A DNA stretch of 64,000 nt from Pseudomonas sp. B21-056 (GCF_026016325.1 NZ_CP087203.1:2356001-2420000), one strand, 5' to 3'. Counted from the first letter of the stretch, positions 53,394-63,715 are shown. Notes: generated from the sequence alone by a model not told the origin. Program-made: numbers and translations.

Positions 53394-54104
53394 TCAGCGA
53401 AAGGTGATGAGGTCCGGGGTCTTCAGCAGTTGCAGGTGAGCATGGCTGTTGAAGGAAGCCAGGGCCACGTCGCGCCCCCTGAATTTCAGGTGGTTGAGCG
53501 AGGTGTTGACGATTTGCCAATTCAGTTCGAAGGCCTGTCGGGCCGGTATCCGGGTGATCAGGTGGAGCAGGGCGGTAATTGTGCCGCCGGAGGTGAACAC
53601 GGCGATCTTGTGGCTGTTGTCGGCCTGTTCCAGGATGCGTTGCAGGCCGGCCTGGACCCGCTCGACGAAACCCAGCCAGCTCTCCAGCCCGGGCGGGTCG
53701 TACTGGCCGCTGAGCCAGCGTTCGACCACCAGCGCGAAGATGCGCTGGAATTCGGCGCGGTTCTGCGCGGCATTGCGCAGGATGTGCAGGGCCTCGGGTT
53801 CCTCGGGCAGCATATCCGGCAGCAGGGCGCGGATCACCGCGTCGGCATCGAACTCGTTGAACGCGGCGTCGGTCTCCACTTCGGGAACCGGCAGCCCGGC
53901 GGCGGCCATCCGGCCCAAGGCGCCAGTGGCGGTATCCTGCTGGCGGCGCAGGTCACCCGAGAGGCAGCGATCGAACACGACACCGAGTTCCGTCAGGTGA
54001 TCGCCCAGCACCTGGGCCTGGCGCACGCCGTTGGGTGAAAGGACATCGTAGTCGTCCGCACCAAAGGAGGCCTGGCCATGTCGAATCAGATAGATACTGC
54101 CCAC
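53394..54104 (-). CDS. Histidine phosphatase family protein
   Basis: 236-residue phosphoglycerate-mutase-like phosphatase with the catalytic LIRHGQAS (phospho-His9). The second His lies in the VFTSGGTITALLHL region, where the usual S/T-H-G is replaced by S-G-G-T, and Arg/Glu are in LSGDLRRQQDTA and FNEFDADAV. GTG 54104 gives the family start; the open frame upstream (126 codons) is not coding. The substrate is not known. Confidence 0.85.
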   Translation of the reverse strand: MGSIYLIRHGQASFGADDYDVLSPNGVRQAQVLGDHLTELGVVFDRCLSGDLRRQQDTATGALGRMAAAGLPVPEVETDAAFNEFDADAVIRALLPDMLPEEPEALHILRNAAQNRAEFQRIFALVVERWLSGQYDPPGLESWLGFVERVQAGLQRILEQADNSHKIAVFTSGGTITALLHLITRIPARQAFELNWQIVNTSLNHLKFRGRDVALASFNSHAHLQLLKTPDLITFR

Positions 54105-54336
54105 GTCCGCGTCATCCCGGTACGTTGAAGGTTTGGCGAGGTTATGAGGATGGCGGTGAGCTGTCAATGAAAAAACATACGCTTGTTTGAAATGTCCGTT
54201 ATAGCCTTGTCCTGCCTGGGCCGGGCTTAAGGTAACCACAGGTTTCCCGGCTGGCAGCGACGCAGGTGCATGGGTATGCTGGGAACGTTTAGTGTCCGCC
54301 GTCGAACGGCGAGTCGAGAATCTATTAGGAGTGATC

Positions 54337-55368
54337 GTGGAGTTCTTTATCGAATACGCCGGTTTTCTGGCCAAGACCGTGACGCTGGTCATCGCCATCC
54401 TGGTGGTGCTGGCCAGTTTTGCTGCCCTGCGCAGCAAGGGACGGCGCAAGTCGGCCGGCCAGTTGCAGGTGAGCAAACTCAACGATTTCTACAAGGGGCT
54501 GCGCGAGCGCCTGGAGCAGACGCTGCTGGACAAGGATCAGCTCAAGGCCCTGCGCAAGCGCGAAGGCAAGACTGAAAAAGTCCAGAAGAAACAGAAGGAG
54601 AAACCGGCGGCCAAGCCTCGGGTGTTCGTGCTGGATTTCGACGGTGACATCAAGGCCTCGGCCACCGAGAGCCTGCGCCATGAAATCACCGCGTTGCTGA
54701 CCCTGGCAACGCCCAAGGATGAAGTGGTGCTGCGCCTGGAAAGCGGTGGTGGCATGGTCCACAGCTATGGCCTGGCCTCGTCGCAACTGGCGCGGATCCG
54801 CCAGGCCGGCGTGCCGCTGACCGTGTGCATCGACAAAGTCGCGGCCAGCGGCGGCTACATGATGGCCTGTATCGGCGAGAAGATCATCAGCGCGCCTTTC
54901 GCCATCCTCGGCTCCATCGGCGTCGTGGCCCAGCTGCCGAACGTCAATCGCCTGCTGAAGAAGCATGACATCGACTTCGAAGTCCTGACGGCCGGTGAGT
55001 ACAAGCGCACGCTGACGGTGTTTGGCGAAAACACCGAGAAAGGCCGGGAGAAATTTCAGGAAGACCTGGACATCACCCACGAGTTATTCAAGAACTTCGT
55101 GTCCAATTACCGTCCGCAACTGGCCATCGATGAAGTGGCGACCGGCGAGGTCTGGCTGGGTGTCGCAGCCCTCGGCAAGCAACTGGTGGACGAGTTGAAG
55201 ACCAGCGACGAATACCTGGCCGAGCGCGCCAAGAGCGCCGAGCTTTACCACCTGCACTATGCCGAACGCAAAAGCCTGCAGGAACGTGTCGGTATGGCGG
55301 CCAGCGGCTCGGTGGATCGGCTGCTGTTGAGCTGGTGGAGCCGCCTGACTCAGCAGCGGTTCTGGTAA
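54337..55368 (+). CDS. sohB: SohB inner-membrane serine protease
   Basis: 343-residue S49 signal-peptide-peptidase family protease. An N-terminal transmembrane helix (TVTLVIAILVVLASFAALRS) and a Lys-rich linker (KVQKKQKEKPAAKPRV) precede the protease domain with nucleophile Ser171 in VAASGGYMMAC and general base Lys223 in GEYKRTLTVFG. GTG 54337 follows AGGAG at the right distance; the open frame begins 15 codons earlier. IS copy 2 begins 35 bases after the stop, so the gene itself is intact. Confidence 0.92.
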   Translation: MEFFIEYAGFLAKTVTLVIAILVVLASFAALRSKGRRKSAGQLQVSKLNDFYKGLRERLEQTLLDKDQLKALRKREGKTEKVQKKQKEKPAAKPRVFVLDFDGDIKASATESLRHEITALLTLATPKDEVVLRLESGGGMVHSYGLASSQLARIRQAGVPLTVCIDKVAASGGYMMACIGEKIISAPFAILGSIGVVAQLPNVNRLLKKHDIDFEVLTAGEYKRTLTVFGENTEKGREKFQEDLDITHELFKNFVSNYRPQLAIDEVATGEVWLGVAALGKQLVDELKTSDEYLAERAKSAELYHLHYAERKSLQERVGMAASGSVDRLLLSWWSRLTQQRFW

Positions 55369-55382
55369 GAACGGATCGTTCG

Positions 55383-55403
55383 GATCGTTCCCACGCTTCG
55401 CGT
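55383..55403. repeat. Family D repeat, left part, interrupted by IS copy 2
   Basis: GATCGTTCCCACGCTTCGCG T before the element. The repeat continues from 56692 (ACGCTTCCGCGTGGGAACGC) to GGGAACGATC at 56808. The insertion is in the first terminal hairpin of the repeat. Confidence 0.88.
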
Positions 55404-56691
55404 CACTAGTGTCCGGTAAAACCTTTTCATAGCTGAAGGCTACCCTGGGCAGCCTTCAGCTCTGTTCGTTCTTGCCTTCGATATCCGCGGTGTGTGTCGC
55501 TGAGCGGGCGCTCAAACAAGCTATGAGCCAGCCGGATAGTGAAGTTTGAAAGCGAGTCTGAGCAGGCCGAACGTTGTTGATACAGGAGCAGCAAAAGGTA
55601 TGTGATCAGCGCGCTGTAGATTTGTAGACGCACCGCGTTTTCAGAGAATCCGAAGTACCGTTTGAGCTTGAGTTTTTGCTTGATCCACTTGAAGAACAAC
55701 TCGATCTGCCAGCGCTGCTTGTACAGGTCGGCAATTTCTTCAGCTGAGCGTGAAAAATCATTAGTCACCAGGATCAGCGGCGTTTCGTGATCATCTCGAC
55801 GAACCTGGACCCGACGTACGGTTTGGTCGTGATAGTGATTTAACCGTCGTGTATTCAGGTGTTTTTTGCCAAATCGCACGGCTTCGTCCGACTCTATGAA
55901 GTCGGCATTTTCCCCTCTGTTCAGATCCTCTACGTGATTCACATTGGCATTTTTTTTGAGTCGTGTGACGAAGAACGCCCCCACCTGATCAATCTGGTGC
56001 CACCAGTTGTAATCGCAGTATCCCTTGTCGAAAACGTACGTGATGCCTGCTTCAAGCGGCATGGTCAGGGCGTCACTCAGGTCATTGACGTTGGCGGCAG
56101 TGATGTTCACGTAAGTGGGTGCTGTTTGTCGTGGATCAATTGCCACATGCACCTTCAGGCCTTGTGTTATGCGGGTTTTCGTCGCAGCGGTCCAGTCGTC
56201 GAAGCCGGGACCGCGCAAGGTGATTGAGGTCGAGTCGATCAGCGTGACCATCGCTTCCAGGGACTTGCGCTGCTTGCGGCCAACGCCCTGCAGCAAGTGC
56301 TCGCAGGCCAGCCGAAAAGGCTCTGAACTGCGTTTGCTCAAGGCATCACAAAGCGTTGAGCGAACCATGCTGCGAGCGTTGAGATGATAATGGTGAGGTT
56401 CCAGCGATTGCGATGCTGTCGCCAAGGCGCGCAGGCTGCTGGCTTGTGTTATCTGACCAAAGATCAGCGTGACGAGCAGATCCCAAGAGCTGAATTGCTT
56501 GGCATAACGATCAGCGCCACAGCGTTTGACTGCATTTTTGAACAACTGATGAGGGAGTGCTTGGAGCATTTGTGAAAAGCGAGTGCTGCTGAACATAGCC
56601 GGAATCGAGTCTGAAAAAGCCGAGTATCGCTCAAAGGCAGGTACAGCAAGGGGGAGCAAGCTCCCCCTTCAGTTTTTACCGGACACTAGTG
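55404..56691 (-). mobile_element. IS4-family insertion sequence, copy 2
   Basis: 1288 bp, same length and same ends (CACTAGTGTCCGGTAAAA) as copy 1, in opposite orientation. Flanks are ACGCTTCGCGT (left) and ACGCTTCCGCGT (right): a target duplication with one extra C on the right. Each copy keeps its own matching duplication, so they are two separate insertions, and no net inversion between them is recorded. Confidence 0.94.
55427..56596 (-). CDS. IS4-family transposase, copy 2
   Basis: 389 residues, identical in sequence to the transposase of copy 1, with the same Asp121, Asp190 and Glu299 and the Y-x2-R-x3-E-x6-K signature. It is transcribed towards sohB. Identity at protein level suggests a very recent duplication or gene conversion. 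Confidence 0.93.
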   Translation of the reverse strand: MFSSTRFSQMLQALPHQLFKNAVKRCGADRYAKQFSSWDLLVTLIFGQITQASSLRALATASQSLEPHHYHLNARSMVRSTLCDALSKRSSEPFRLACEHLLQGVGRKQRKSLEAMVTLIDSTSITLRGPGFDDWTAATKTRITQGLKVHVAIDPRQTAPTYVNITAANVNDLSDALTMPLEAGITYVFDKGYCDYNWWHQIDQVGAFFVTRLKKNANVNHVEDLNRGENADFIESDEAVRFGKKHLNTRRLNHYHDQTVRRVQVRRDDHETPLILVTNDFSRSAEEIADLYKQRWQIELFFKWIKQKLKLKRYFGFSENAVRLQIYSALITYLLLLLYQQRSACSDSLSNFTIRLAHSLFERPLSDTHRGYRRQERTELKAAQGSLQL

Positions 56692-56808
56692 ACGCTTCCG
56701 CGTGGGAACGCAGCCCGTGACGCTCTGCGTCACACCTGCTTGCGGCGCGTCAGAGCTGGAACGCGGAGCGTCCCTTGAGGCATTCCCACGCGGAGCGTGG
56801 GAACGATC
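56692..56808. repeat. Family D repeat, right part after IS copy 2
   Basis: It includes GTGACGCTCTGCGTCAC, GGAACGCGGAGCGTCCC and the closing hairpin CCCACGCGGAGCGTGGG..AACGATC. Confidence 0.88.
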
Positions 56809-56816
56809 GAGCCCAT

Positions 56817-56857
56817 AAAAAAGCCCTGAACCGGAACATCCGGGTCAGGGCTTTTTT
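56817..56857. terminator. Terminator of the cysI-DUF934 operon
   Basis: AAAAAAGCCCTGA, a central CCGG/CCGG stem and TCAGGGCTTTTTT form a strong hairpin with A and T tracts on both sides, 13 bases after the DUF934 stop. Confidence 0.92.
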
Positions 56858-56869
56858 CATGCAGCGGGT

Positions 56870-57364
56870 TCAGCGACGACGAAACAGCGGCAGCGGTTCG
56901 TCAGTGGCGGCCTGGTAGGTCACCGAGAAGTCCTTGAGGCTTTCGAGGGCTTCGTAGGGGTCTTTGTCGGCGCGCAAGGCAAAGGCGTCGAAACCGCAGC
57001 GGCGCATGTAGAACAGCTGGTCGCGCAGTACATCGCCAATGGCCCGCAGTTCACCCTTGAAGCCGTAGCGATCACGCAGCAGGCGGGCGTTGGAGTAGCT
57101 GCGACCGTCGGTGAAGGCCGGGAAGTTCAGGGCGATGACCTGGAGCTGATTGGCATCGTCGCCGATCTCTTCCGCTTCCTCGTCGGCGTCCAGCCACACA
57201 CCCAGGCCGCCATCGCGGACTTTGAGCGCGCGAGCGTGATCACGCCACAAGGCCAGGGGCACGATCAGGTCGTCGCAGTTGGAAATACCGTCGAGGGTCG
57301 CGTCCTTGGGCAGCAGGTGCCAGGTTTCGTCGATGACCTCGTTGTTCTTAATGATTCGCTGCAT
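56870..57364 (-). CDS. DUF934 protein, sulfite-reductase partner
   Basis: 164-residue DUF934 protein (VPLALWRDHARALKVRDGGL, then VIALNFPAFTDGRSYSNARL, then RDQLFYMRRCGFDAFALR). It starts inside the end of cysI (17-base overlap), a conserved pairing in proteobacteria. It is predicted to help the sulfite reductase, possibly in electron supply or assembly, but the mechanism is not established. Confidence 0.92.
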   Translation of the reverse strand: MQRIIKNNEVIDETWHLLPKDATLDGISNCDDLIVPLALWRDHARALKVRDGGLGVWLDADEEAEEIGDDANQLQVIALNFPAFTDGRSYSNARLLRDRYGFKGELRAIGDVLRDQLFYMRRCGFDAFALRADKDPYEALESLKDFSVTYQAATDEPLPLFRRR

Positions 57365-59000
57365 AGACGCGTTCCTTGAAGAGGTCGATGCCGATACGTT
57401 GGTAAGTGTCGATGAAACGCTCGTCTTCGGTACGTTGTTCGATGTACACGTCGATCAGCTTCTCGATCACGTCTGGCATGTCGTCCTGGGCAAACGAAGG
57501 GCCGAGGATCTTGCCCAGGCTGGCGTCGCGGGTGCCGCTGCCACCCAGGGAAACCTGGTAGAACTCTTCGCCTTTCTTGTCCACGCCCAGGATGCCGATG
57601 TGGCCGACATGGTGGTGACCGCAGGCGTTCATGCAACCGGAAATGTTCAGGTCCAGCTCGCCGATGTCGAACAGGTAGTCCAGGTCATCGAAACGACGCT
57701 GGATCGATTCGGCGATCGGGATCGACTTGGCGTTGGCCAGGGAGCAGAAGTCGCCGCCCGGGCAGCAGATCATGTCGGTCAGCAGGCCGATGTTCGGCGT
57801 GGCGAAACCCTGCTCGCGCAACTCGCCCCACAGGGTGAACAACTGGCTTTGTTCGACGTCCGCCAGGATGATGTTCTGCTCGTGGGACGTACGCAACTGA
57901 CCGAAGCTGTAGCGCTCGGCCAGGTCGGCCACGGCGTCCAGCTGCTTGTCGGTGATGTCGCCCGGTGCAACACCGGTCGGCTTCAGGGACAGGGTGACCG
58001 CGATGTAGCCAGGCTTCTTGTGGGCCAGGGTGTTGCGGCTGCGCCAGCGGGTGAACCCCGGATGTTCCTTGTCGAGTGCGGCGAAGTCCTGGTTGTCCAG
58101 GGCCTTGTATTGCGGGTCGACGAAATGCTTGGCCACACGGTGCACTTCGGCTTCGGTCAGGGTGGTCTGGCCGCCGCGCAGGTGAACCATTTCGGCTTCG
58201 ACCTTCTCGGCGAACACTTCAGGTGTCAGGGCCTTGACCAGGATCTTGATCCGCGCCTTGTACTTGTTGTCGCGACGGCCGTAGCGGTTGTACACCCGCA
58301 GGATGGCGTCGAGGTAGCTCAGCAGGTCCTGCCAGGGCAGGAACTCATTGATGAACGCACCCACCACCGGCGTGCGACCGAGGCCACCACCCACCAGCAC
58401 ACGGAAGCCCAGTTCGCCCGTAGCGTTGTAGACCGCCTCCAGGCCGATGTCGTGGACTTCGATGGCGGCGCGGTCTGAGGTCGAGCCATTGATGGCGATC
58501 TTGAATTTGCGCGGCAGGTAGGCGAATTCCGGGTGGAAGGTGGTCCACTGGCGGACGATCTCGCACCACGGGCGCGGGTCGATCAATTCATCGGCTGCGA
58601 CACCGGCAAACTGGTCGGTGGTGACGTTGCGCAGGCAGTTGCCGCTGGTCTGGATCGCGTGCATCTGCACGGTGGCCAGTTCAGCCAGGATCTGCGGCAC
58701 GTCTTCCAGGGCCGGCCAGTTGTACTGGACGTTCTGCCGGGTACTGATGTGGGCGTAGCCCTTGTCATAGTCGCGGGCAATCTGGGCCAGCTTGCGCACC
58801 TGGCGCGCGGTCAGTTGGCCGTAAGGCACCGCCACTCGCAGCATCGGGGCGAAACGCTGGATATACAGGCCGTTCTGCAAGCGCAGAGGGCGGAATTCTT
58901 CTTCGCTCAGCTCGCCTGCCAGATAGCGTCGGGTCTGATCACGGAACTGCTTGACGCGGTCCTCGATGATCCGCTGATCGTACTCGTCATATACGTACAT
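57348..59000 (-). CDS. cysI: Sulfite reductase hemoprotein (nitrite/sulfite reductase)
   Basis: 550-residue siroheme / [4Fe-4S] reductase converting sulfite to sulfide with six electrons. Cluster ligands are Cys413 and Cys419 in CCPGGDFCSLA and Cys456 and Cys460 in GCMNACGHHHVGH. The N-terminal half contains TRQNVQYNWPALEDV and siroheme-contact Arg residues. The preferred start is ATG 59000 (MYVYDEYDQR); the open frame extends 30 codons upstream. It is of the ferredoxin-type found in pseudomonads and followed by DUF934. The 59001-59291 upstream gap shows no other gene. Confidence 0.94.
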   Translation of the reverse strand: MYVYDEYDQRIIEDRVKQFRDQTRRYLAGELSEEEFRPLRLQNGLYIQRFAPMLRVAVPYGQLTARQVRKLAQIARDYDKGYAHISTRQNVQYNWPALEDVPQILAELATVQMHAIQTSGNCLRNVTTDQFAGVAADELIDPRPWCEIVRQWTTFHPEFAYLPRKFKIAINGSTSDRAAIEVHDIGLEAVYNATGELGFRVLVGGGLGRTPVVGAFINEFLPWQDLLSYLDAILRVYNRYGRRDNKYKARIKILVKALTPEVFAEKVEAEMVHLRGGQTTLTEAEVHRVAKHFVDPQYKALDNQDFAALDKEHPGFTRWRSRNTLAHKKPGYIAVTLSLKPTGVAPGDITDKQLDAVADLAERYSFGQLRTSHEQNIILADVEQSQLFTLWGELREQGFATPNIGLLTDMICCPGGDFCSLANAKSIPIAESIQRRFDDLDYLFDIGELDLNISGCMNACGHHHVGHIGILGVDKKGEEFYQVSLGGSGTRDASLGKILGPSFAQDDMPDVIEKLIDVYIEQRTEDERFIDTYQRIGIDLFKERVYAANH

Positions 59001-59291
59001 ATAAGTCTCGGTCTCAGGCTTGGGCCGATCAGAAACAGCTGCGTATTGGCTCGCTGGAATCGGGTTCTGCCTCGGCAATTCTGCGCGCACGGCCGCGCAC
59101 TCCTAGAGGAGCCGGTGCAAGATACCTGTTTTGAGTTATGCGCAAAAGTGATGTTTGAGTATATGTAAAGAACCAAATGACCTAATGGGATCTATCGGCC
59201 CGGAACCCACATTTGTCGTATGGGCAATCATCGTCTTAACTGTGGTCGAGTCTTTATGCAATCACCTAAAAAACCGACAAGAGGCGATGCA

Positions 59292-59405
59292 ATGAGCAAT
59301 CCGACCAAAGCAAGGAAAAGCGACAGTACCGTTGATGCCTGGGCCATTCTGTTCCTGATAATCCTGGTGGTAGGCACGGCGGTGTTCTGGGTCAGTCATC
59401 AGTAA
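59292..59405 (+). CDS. 37-residue single-helix membrane protein
   Basis: A short protein, MSNPTKARKSDSTVDAWAIL.., with a basic N-terminus and one membrane helix (AWAILFLIILVVGTAVFWVS). AGAGGCG lies upstream of the ATG. ATG 59256 in the same frame would add 12 residues but has no site. It is divergent from cysI. Similar tiny membrane proteins exist in pseudomonads without known function. Size and context make this call moderate. Confidence 0.6.
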   Translation: MSNPTKARKSDSTVDAWAILFLIILVVGTAVFWVSHQ

Positions 59406-59428
59406 TCGGTTGTCCAATGCAATAACCC

Positions 59429-59521
59429 TGTGGGAGCGAGCCTGCTCGCGATAGCGGTCTGTCAGTCACTGCAATATTGACTGAATCACCGCTATCGCGA
59501 GCAGGCTCGCTCCCACAGGGG
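59429..59521. repeat. Family A REP pair
   Basis: GTGGGAGCGAGCCTGCTCGC and GCGAGCAGGCTCGCTCCCAC inverted about 28 bases apart, between the 37-residue gene and the DUF2970 gene. Confidence 0.9.
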
Positions 59522-59546
59522 TTGTGATGTGCAGGGAAAGAGAGTC

Positions 59547-59765
59547 TTACAACCCCGCCAGATGCACCACCAGCTTGACGATGCCGAACAGCGTCAGGGC
59601 GAAGATCGCCGTGAAGGCGATGCCCAATATCACGAAGTGACTCGGTTTGCCGTGGGTGAAGTCACGGGCGCGGTTCTTGCCGCTCTGCACGCCGAAGGCG
59701 GCGGCCAGTACGCTGTGCATCATCTGCAACAGGGTGGGCGGCTTGTTGTCGACTGGATCGTCCAT
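59547..59765 (-). CDS. DUF2970 membrane protein
   Basis: 72-residue DUF2970 protein with an amphipathic N-terminal part (PPTLLQMMHSVLAAAFGVQS), a basic loop (GKNRARDFTHGKP) and one C-terminal membrane helix (FVILGIAFTAIFALTLFGIV). ATG 59765 has GAGGG upstream; ATG 59783 would add six residues. It lies downstream of metH on the same strand, behind the metH terminator. The function is unknown. Confidence 0.85.
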   Translation of the reverse strand: MDDPVDNKPPTLLQMMHSVLAAAFGVQSGKNRARDFTHGKPSHFVILGIAFTAIFALTLFGIVKLVVHLAGL

Positions 59766-59812
59766 AAATCCCTCGTCTGCCATGGGTTTGGCACAAGCAT
59801 AGACAACCCTGG

Positions 59813-59843
59813 AAAAAGATCGCGGCCGCTGCCGGCCGCGATC
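59813..59843 (-). terminator. Terminator of metH
   Basis: GATCGCGGCCG, a short loop and CGGCCGCGATC, followed on the minus strand by TTTTT, eight bases after the metH stop. Confidence 0.9.
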
Positions 59844-59850
59844 CTGTGGA

Positions 59851-62800
59851 TCAGCTGTCGTAACCCAGGTTCGGCGCCAGCCAGCGCTCGGTCACGCTCA
59901 GCTCCTGGCCCTTGCGGCCGGTGTAGCTCTGGACCTGGTCCTTGTCGATCTTGCCCACGGCGAAGTACTGCGCCTGGGGATGGGCGAAATACCAGCCGCT
60001 GACCGCCGCCGCCGGGAACATGGCGTAATGCTCGGTGAGGAACACGCCGCTGCGGCCGGCCTTCAGTTCGCTGGCCTCGGGGTCGAGCAGGCGGAACAGG
60101 GTGGCTTTCTCGGTGTGGTCCGGGCAGGCCGGGTAGCCGGGGGCAGGGCGGATGCCGGTGTATTGCTCCTTGATCAGCGCCTCGTTGTCCAGGCTTTCGT
60201 CCTTGGCATAACCCCAATGTTCCTTGCGCACCTGCTGGTGCAGCCACTCGGCGCAGGCCTCGGCCAGGCGGTCGGCCAGGGCCTTGACCATGATCGAGTT
60301 GTAGTCGTCGCCGGCTTCCTGGTAGGCCTTCGCCACCTCTTCGGCGCCGATGCCGGCGGTGGTGATGAAACCGCCCACGTAGTCGGTCACGCCGCTGTCC
60401 TTGGGCGCGACGAAGTCGGCCAGGGAGAAGTTCGGCTTGCCGTCGGTCTTGATGATCTGCTGGCGCAGGTGATGCAGGCGGGCCATTGGCTTGCCGTCAT
60501 CGCCGTAGACCTCCAGATCGTCGTCATGCACCTGGTTGGCCGGCCAGAAACCGAACACCGCGCGGGCGCTGATGAGTTTCTCGTCGATCAGTTTGCGCAG
60601 CATGGCTCGGGCATCTTCGTACAACGCGGTGGCGGCTTCGCCGACCACTTCGTCGGTGAGAATGCGCGGGAACTTGCCGGCCAGGTCCCAGGAAATGAAG
60701 AACGGCGTCCAATCGATGTATTCGGCCAGGACGTTCAGGTCGATGTTGTCCAGCACCTTGGCGCCGGTGAAGGTCGGCTTGACCGGCTGGTAGCTGCTCC
60801 AGTCGAACTGAGGCTTCTTGGCGATGGCGGCGGGGTAGCTCAGGCGTTCGGTACGGGCGCTGCGGTTGGCGGTACGTTCGCGTACTTCGGTGTAGTCCTG
60901 GCGGGTTTTCTCGACGAATGCCGGTTTCAGCTCCTTGGACAGCAACTGGGTCGCCACCCCGACGGCGCGGGAGGCGTCGGTGACGTAGATCACCGCGTCG
61001 TTGCTGTACTTGGGCTCGATCTTCACTGCTGTGTGGGCCTTGGACGTCGTCGCGCCACCGATCATCAGCGGCAGATGGAAGTCCTGGCGCTGCATCTCGC
61101 GGGCCACATGGACCATCTCGTCCAGGGACGGGGTGATCAGGCCGGACAGGCCGATGATGTCGCACTTCTCGTCCTTGGCCACCTGCAGGATTTTCTCCGC
61201 CGGCACCATCACGCCCAGGTCGACGATGTCATAACCGTTGCAACCCAGCACCACGCCGACAATGTTCTTGCCGATGTCATGGACGTCGCCCTTGACCGTG
61301 GCCATCAGGATCTTGCCCTTGGCCTCCGGCTTGTCGCCTTTTTCCGCCTCGATGAACGGAATCAGGTGGGCCACGGCCTGTTTCATCACGCGCGCCGATT
61401 TGACCACCTGGGGCAGGAACATCTTGCCGGCACCGAACAGGTCGCCGACGATGTTCATGCCGGCCATCAACGGGCCTTCGATGACCTCGATCGGGCGGGC
61501 GAACGACAGGCGCGACTCCTCGGTGTCTTCGACGATGTGGGTGGTGATGCCCTTGACCAGTGCATGCTCCAGGCGCTTGTTGACGTCCCAGTTGCGCCAT
61601 TCCTCGGTTTCCGCTTCCTTGGTGCTGCCGTCGCCCTTGTACTTGTCGGCGATGGCGAGCAGGGCGTCGGTGCCTTCCGGGGTACGGTTGAGGATCACGT
61701 CTTCCACGGCGTCGCGCAGTTCCACCGGGATCTGGTCGTAGATCTCCAACTGGCCGGCGTTGACGATACCCATGGTCAGACCCGCGCGGATCGCATACAG
61801 CAGGAACACCGAGTGGATCGCCTCGCGCACCGGGTTGTTGCCGCGGAACGAGAAGGACACGTTGGACACGCCGCCGGAGGTCAGCGCGTAGGGCAGTTCG
61901 TCGCGGATGTAGGCGCAGGCGTTGATGAAGTCCACGGCATAGTTGTTGTGCTCTTCGATGCCGGTGGCGACGGCGAAGATGTTCGGGTCGAAGATGATGT
62001 CTTCTGGCGGGAAGCCCACTTCGTTGACCAGGATGTCGTAGGAGCGCTTGCAGATTTCCTTCTTGCGCGCCTCGGTATCGGCCTGGCCGGCTTCGTCGAA
62101 CGCCATCACCACCACGGCGGCACCGTAGCGCTTGCACAGCTTGGCGTGATGGATGAACTGCTCGACGCCTTCCTTCATGCTGATGGAGTTGACGATGCCC
62201 TTGCCCTGGATGCACTTGAGGCCGGCTTCGATCACTTCCCATTTCGACGAGTCGATCATGATCGGCACGCGGGAGATGTCCGGTTCGCCGGCGATCAGAT
62301 TGAGGAAGGTCACCATGGCCTTCTTCGAATCGAGCATACCCTCGTCCATGTTGATGTCGATCACCTGGGCGCCGGCCTCGACCTGTTGCAGGGCCACTTC
62401 CAGGGCTTCGGTGTAGTTGTCTTCGCGGATCAGCCGGGCGAACTTGGCGGAACCGGTGATGTTGGTCCGCTCGCCGACGTTGACGAACAGCGAGCTGCGA
62501 TCGATGGTGAACGGTTCCAGGCCCGACAGGCGGCAAGCCCGGGGAATCTCCGGAATCGGTCGTGGTGCGTAGCCGGCCACGGCTTTGGCGATGGCTTCGA
62601 TGTGCGCCGGGGTAGTGCCGCAGCAGCCGCCGACGATATTAAGGAAGCCGCTCTGGGCGAATTCTTCGATGACCTTGGCGGTTTCCGCCGGCAGTTCGTC
62701 GTACTCACCGAACTCGTTGGGCAGGCCGGCGTTCGGGTGCGCCGAGACGTGGGTGCTGGCCTTGTTCGACAGCTCTTCCAGGTACGGCCGCAACTCGCGG

Positions 62801-63561
62801 GCGCCGAGGGCGCAGTTCAGGCCCACGGAAATGGGCTTGGCGTGGGCCACGGAGTTCCAGAAGGCCTCGGTGGTCTGCCCGGAGAGGGTGCGGCCGGAGG
62901 CGTCGGTGATGGTGCCGGAAATCATGATCGGCAGTTCGACGCCGAGCTCTTCATACACGCCTTGCACGGCGAAGATCGCCGCCTTGGCGTTCAGGGTATC
63001 GAAGATGGTTTCGATCAGGATCAGGTCGGCGCCGCCTTCGATGAGGCCCTTGGTGGCCTCTGTGTAGTTCTCCACCAGTTCGTCGAAGGTCACGTTGCGG
63101 TAGCCGGGGTTGTTCACGTCCGGCGACAGCGAGCAGGTGCGGCTGGTCGGGCCGAGCACGCCGGCGACAAAGCGCGGCTTGTCCGGGGTTTCGAGGGTCT
63201 TGGCGTCGGCCACCTTGCGGGCCAGGCGCGCACCTTCCAGGTTCAGCTCATAGGCCAGGCCCTGCATGCCATAGTCGGCCTGGGACACCTGGGTGGCGTT
63301 GAAGGTGTTGGTTTCGAGGATGTCCGCGCCGGCATCCAGGTAGGCCTTTTCGATGGAGCCGATCACGTCGGGGCGCGTCAGCACCAGCAAATCGTTGTTG
63401 CCCTTGACGTCGCTCGGCCAGTCGGCGAAACGCTTGCCGCGGTAGTCCTGTTCTTCCAGCTTGTAGCTCTGGATCATCGTGCCCATGCCGCCGTCGAGGA
63501 TCAGGATGCGTTCCTTGAGGGCTTGCTGGAGAAGATAGAGGCGAGCGCTGCGATCAGACAT
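59851..63561 (-). CDS. metH: Cobalamin-dependent methionine synthase
   Basis: 1236-residue MetH transferring a methyl group from methyl-THF through cobalamin to homocysteine. The homocysteine domain ends with the zinc ligands Cys313/Cys314 in [11 protein letters not shown]. The pterin domain contains [14 protein letters not shown]. The B12 domain has the lower-ligand His761 in [20 protein letters not shown]. The C-terminal SAM-activation domain includes [17 protein letters not shown]. It begins [20 protein letters not shown] at 63561. No cobalamin or SAM riboswitch is visible in the 154-base gap to cti. Confidence 0.97.
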   Translation of the reverse strand: MSDRSARLYLLQQALKERILILDGGMGTMIQSYKLEEQDYRGKRFADWPSDVKGNNDLLVLTRPDVIGSIEKAYLDAGADILETNTFNATQVSQADYGMQGLAYELNLEGARLARKVADAKTLETPDKPRFVAGVLGPTSRTCSLSPDVNNPGYRNVTFDELVENYTEATKGLIEGGADLILIETIFDTLNAKAAIFAVQGVYEELGVELPIMISGTITDASGRTLSGQTTEAFWNSVAHAKPISVGLNCALGARELRPYLEELSNKASTHVSAHPNAGLPNEFGEYDELPAETAKVIEEFAQSGFLNIVGGCCGTTPAHIEAIAKAVAGYAPRPIPEIPRACRLSGLEPFTIDRSSLFVNVGERTNITGSAKFARLIREDNYTEALEVALQQVEAGAQVIDINMDEGMLDSKKAMVTFLNLIAGEPDISRVPIMIDSSKWEVIEAGLKCIQGKGIVNSISMKEGVEQFIHHAKLCKRYGAAVVVMAFDEAGQADTEARKKEICKRSYDILVNEVGFPPEDIIFDPNIFAVATGIEEHNNYAVDFINACAYIRDELPYALTSGGVSNVSFSFRGNNPVREAIHSVFLLYAIRAGLTMGIVNAGQLEIYDQIPVELRDAVEDVILNRTPEGTDALLAIADKYKGDGSTKEAETEEWRNWDVNKRLEHALVKGITTHIVEDTEESRLSFARPIEVIEGPLMAGMNIVGDLFGAGKMFLPQVVKSARVMKQAVAHLIPFIEAEKGDKPEAKGKILMATVKGDVHDIGKNIVGVVLGCNGYDIVDLGVMVPAEKILQVAKDEKCDIIGLSGLITPSLDEMVHVAREMQRQDFHLPLMIGGATTSKAHTAVKIEPKYSNDAVIYVTDASRAVGVATQLLSKELKPAFVEKTRQDYTEVRERTANRSARTERLSYPAAIAKKPQFDWSSYQPVKPTFTGAKVLDNIDLNVLAEYIDWTPFFISWDLAGKFPRILTDEVVGEAATALYEDARAMLRKLIDEKLISARAVFGFWPANQVHDDDLEVYGDDGKPMARLHHLRQQIIKTDGKPNFSLADFVAPKDSGVTDYVGGFITTAGIGAEEVAKAYQEAGDDYNSIMVKALADRLAEACAEWLHQQVRKEHWGYAKDESLDNEALIKEQYTGIRPAPGYPACPDHTEKATLFRLLDPEASELKAGRSGVFLTEHYAMFPAAAVSGWYFAHPQAQYFAVGKIDKDQVQSYTGRKGQELSVTERWLAPNLGYDS

Positions 63562-63715
63562 AGGACTACCTGGAAAAAAAGACCATTACGAAGCCAGGAA
63601 TCATAGCAAACCTGTGCCGGATTTGATCGCGGGCGACTTTTGCATGAATATCGCTCATGTTTGCAAGCCGGTGCTGGCCCGGTAGAATCGCCGTATACAT
63701 CTTAGGGACCGAGAC

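Noticed and set aside
50936..55403. Composite transposon formed by the two IS copies and the genes between them
   Set aside because: Each copy has its own matching target duplication, and the enclosed genes (DUF4142, SCP2, sohB and others) look like chromosomal core genes, so two independent insertions are simpler.
59980..63606. 1208-codon open frame antisense to metH
   Set aside because: It is the mirror of a high-GC coding frame. The protein is low in Lys, Ile and Asn, rich in His, Gln, Arg and Gly, has no domain, and overlaps a certain gene over its whole length.
63562..63715. Cobalamin or SAM riboswitch upstream of metH
   Set aside because: The leader is too short and lacks the conserved B12-box or SAM-I junction sequences.
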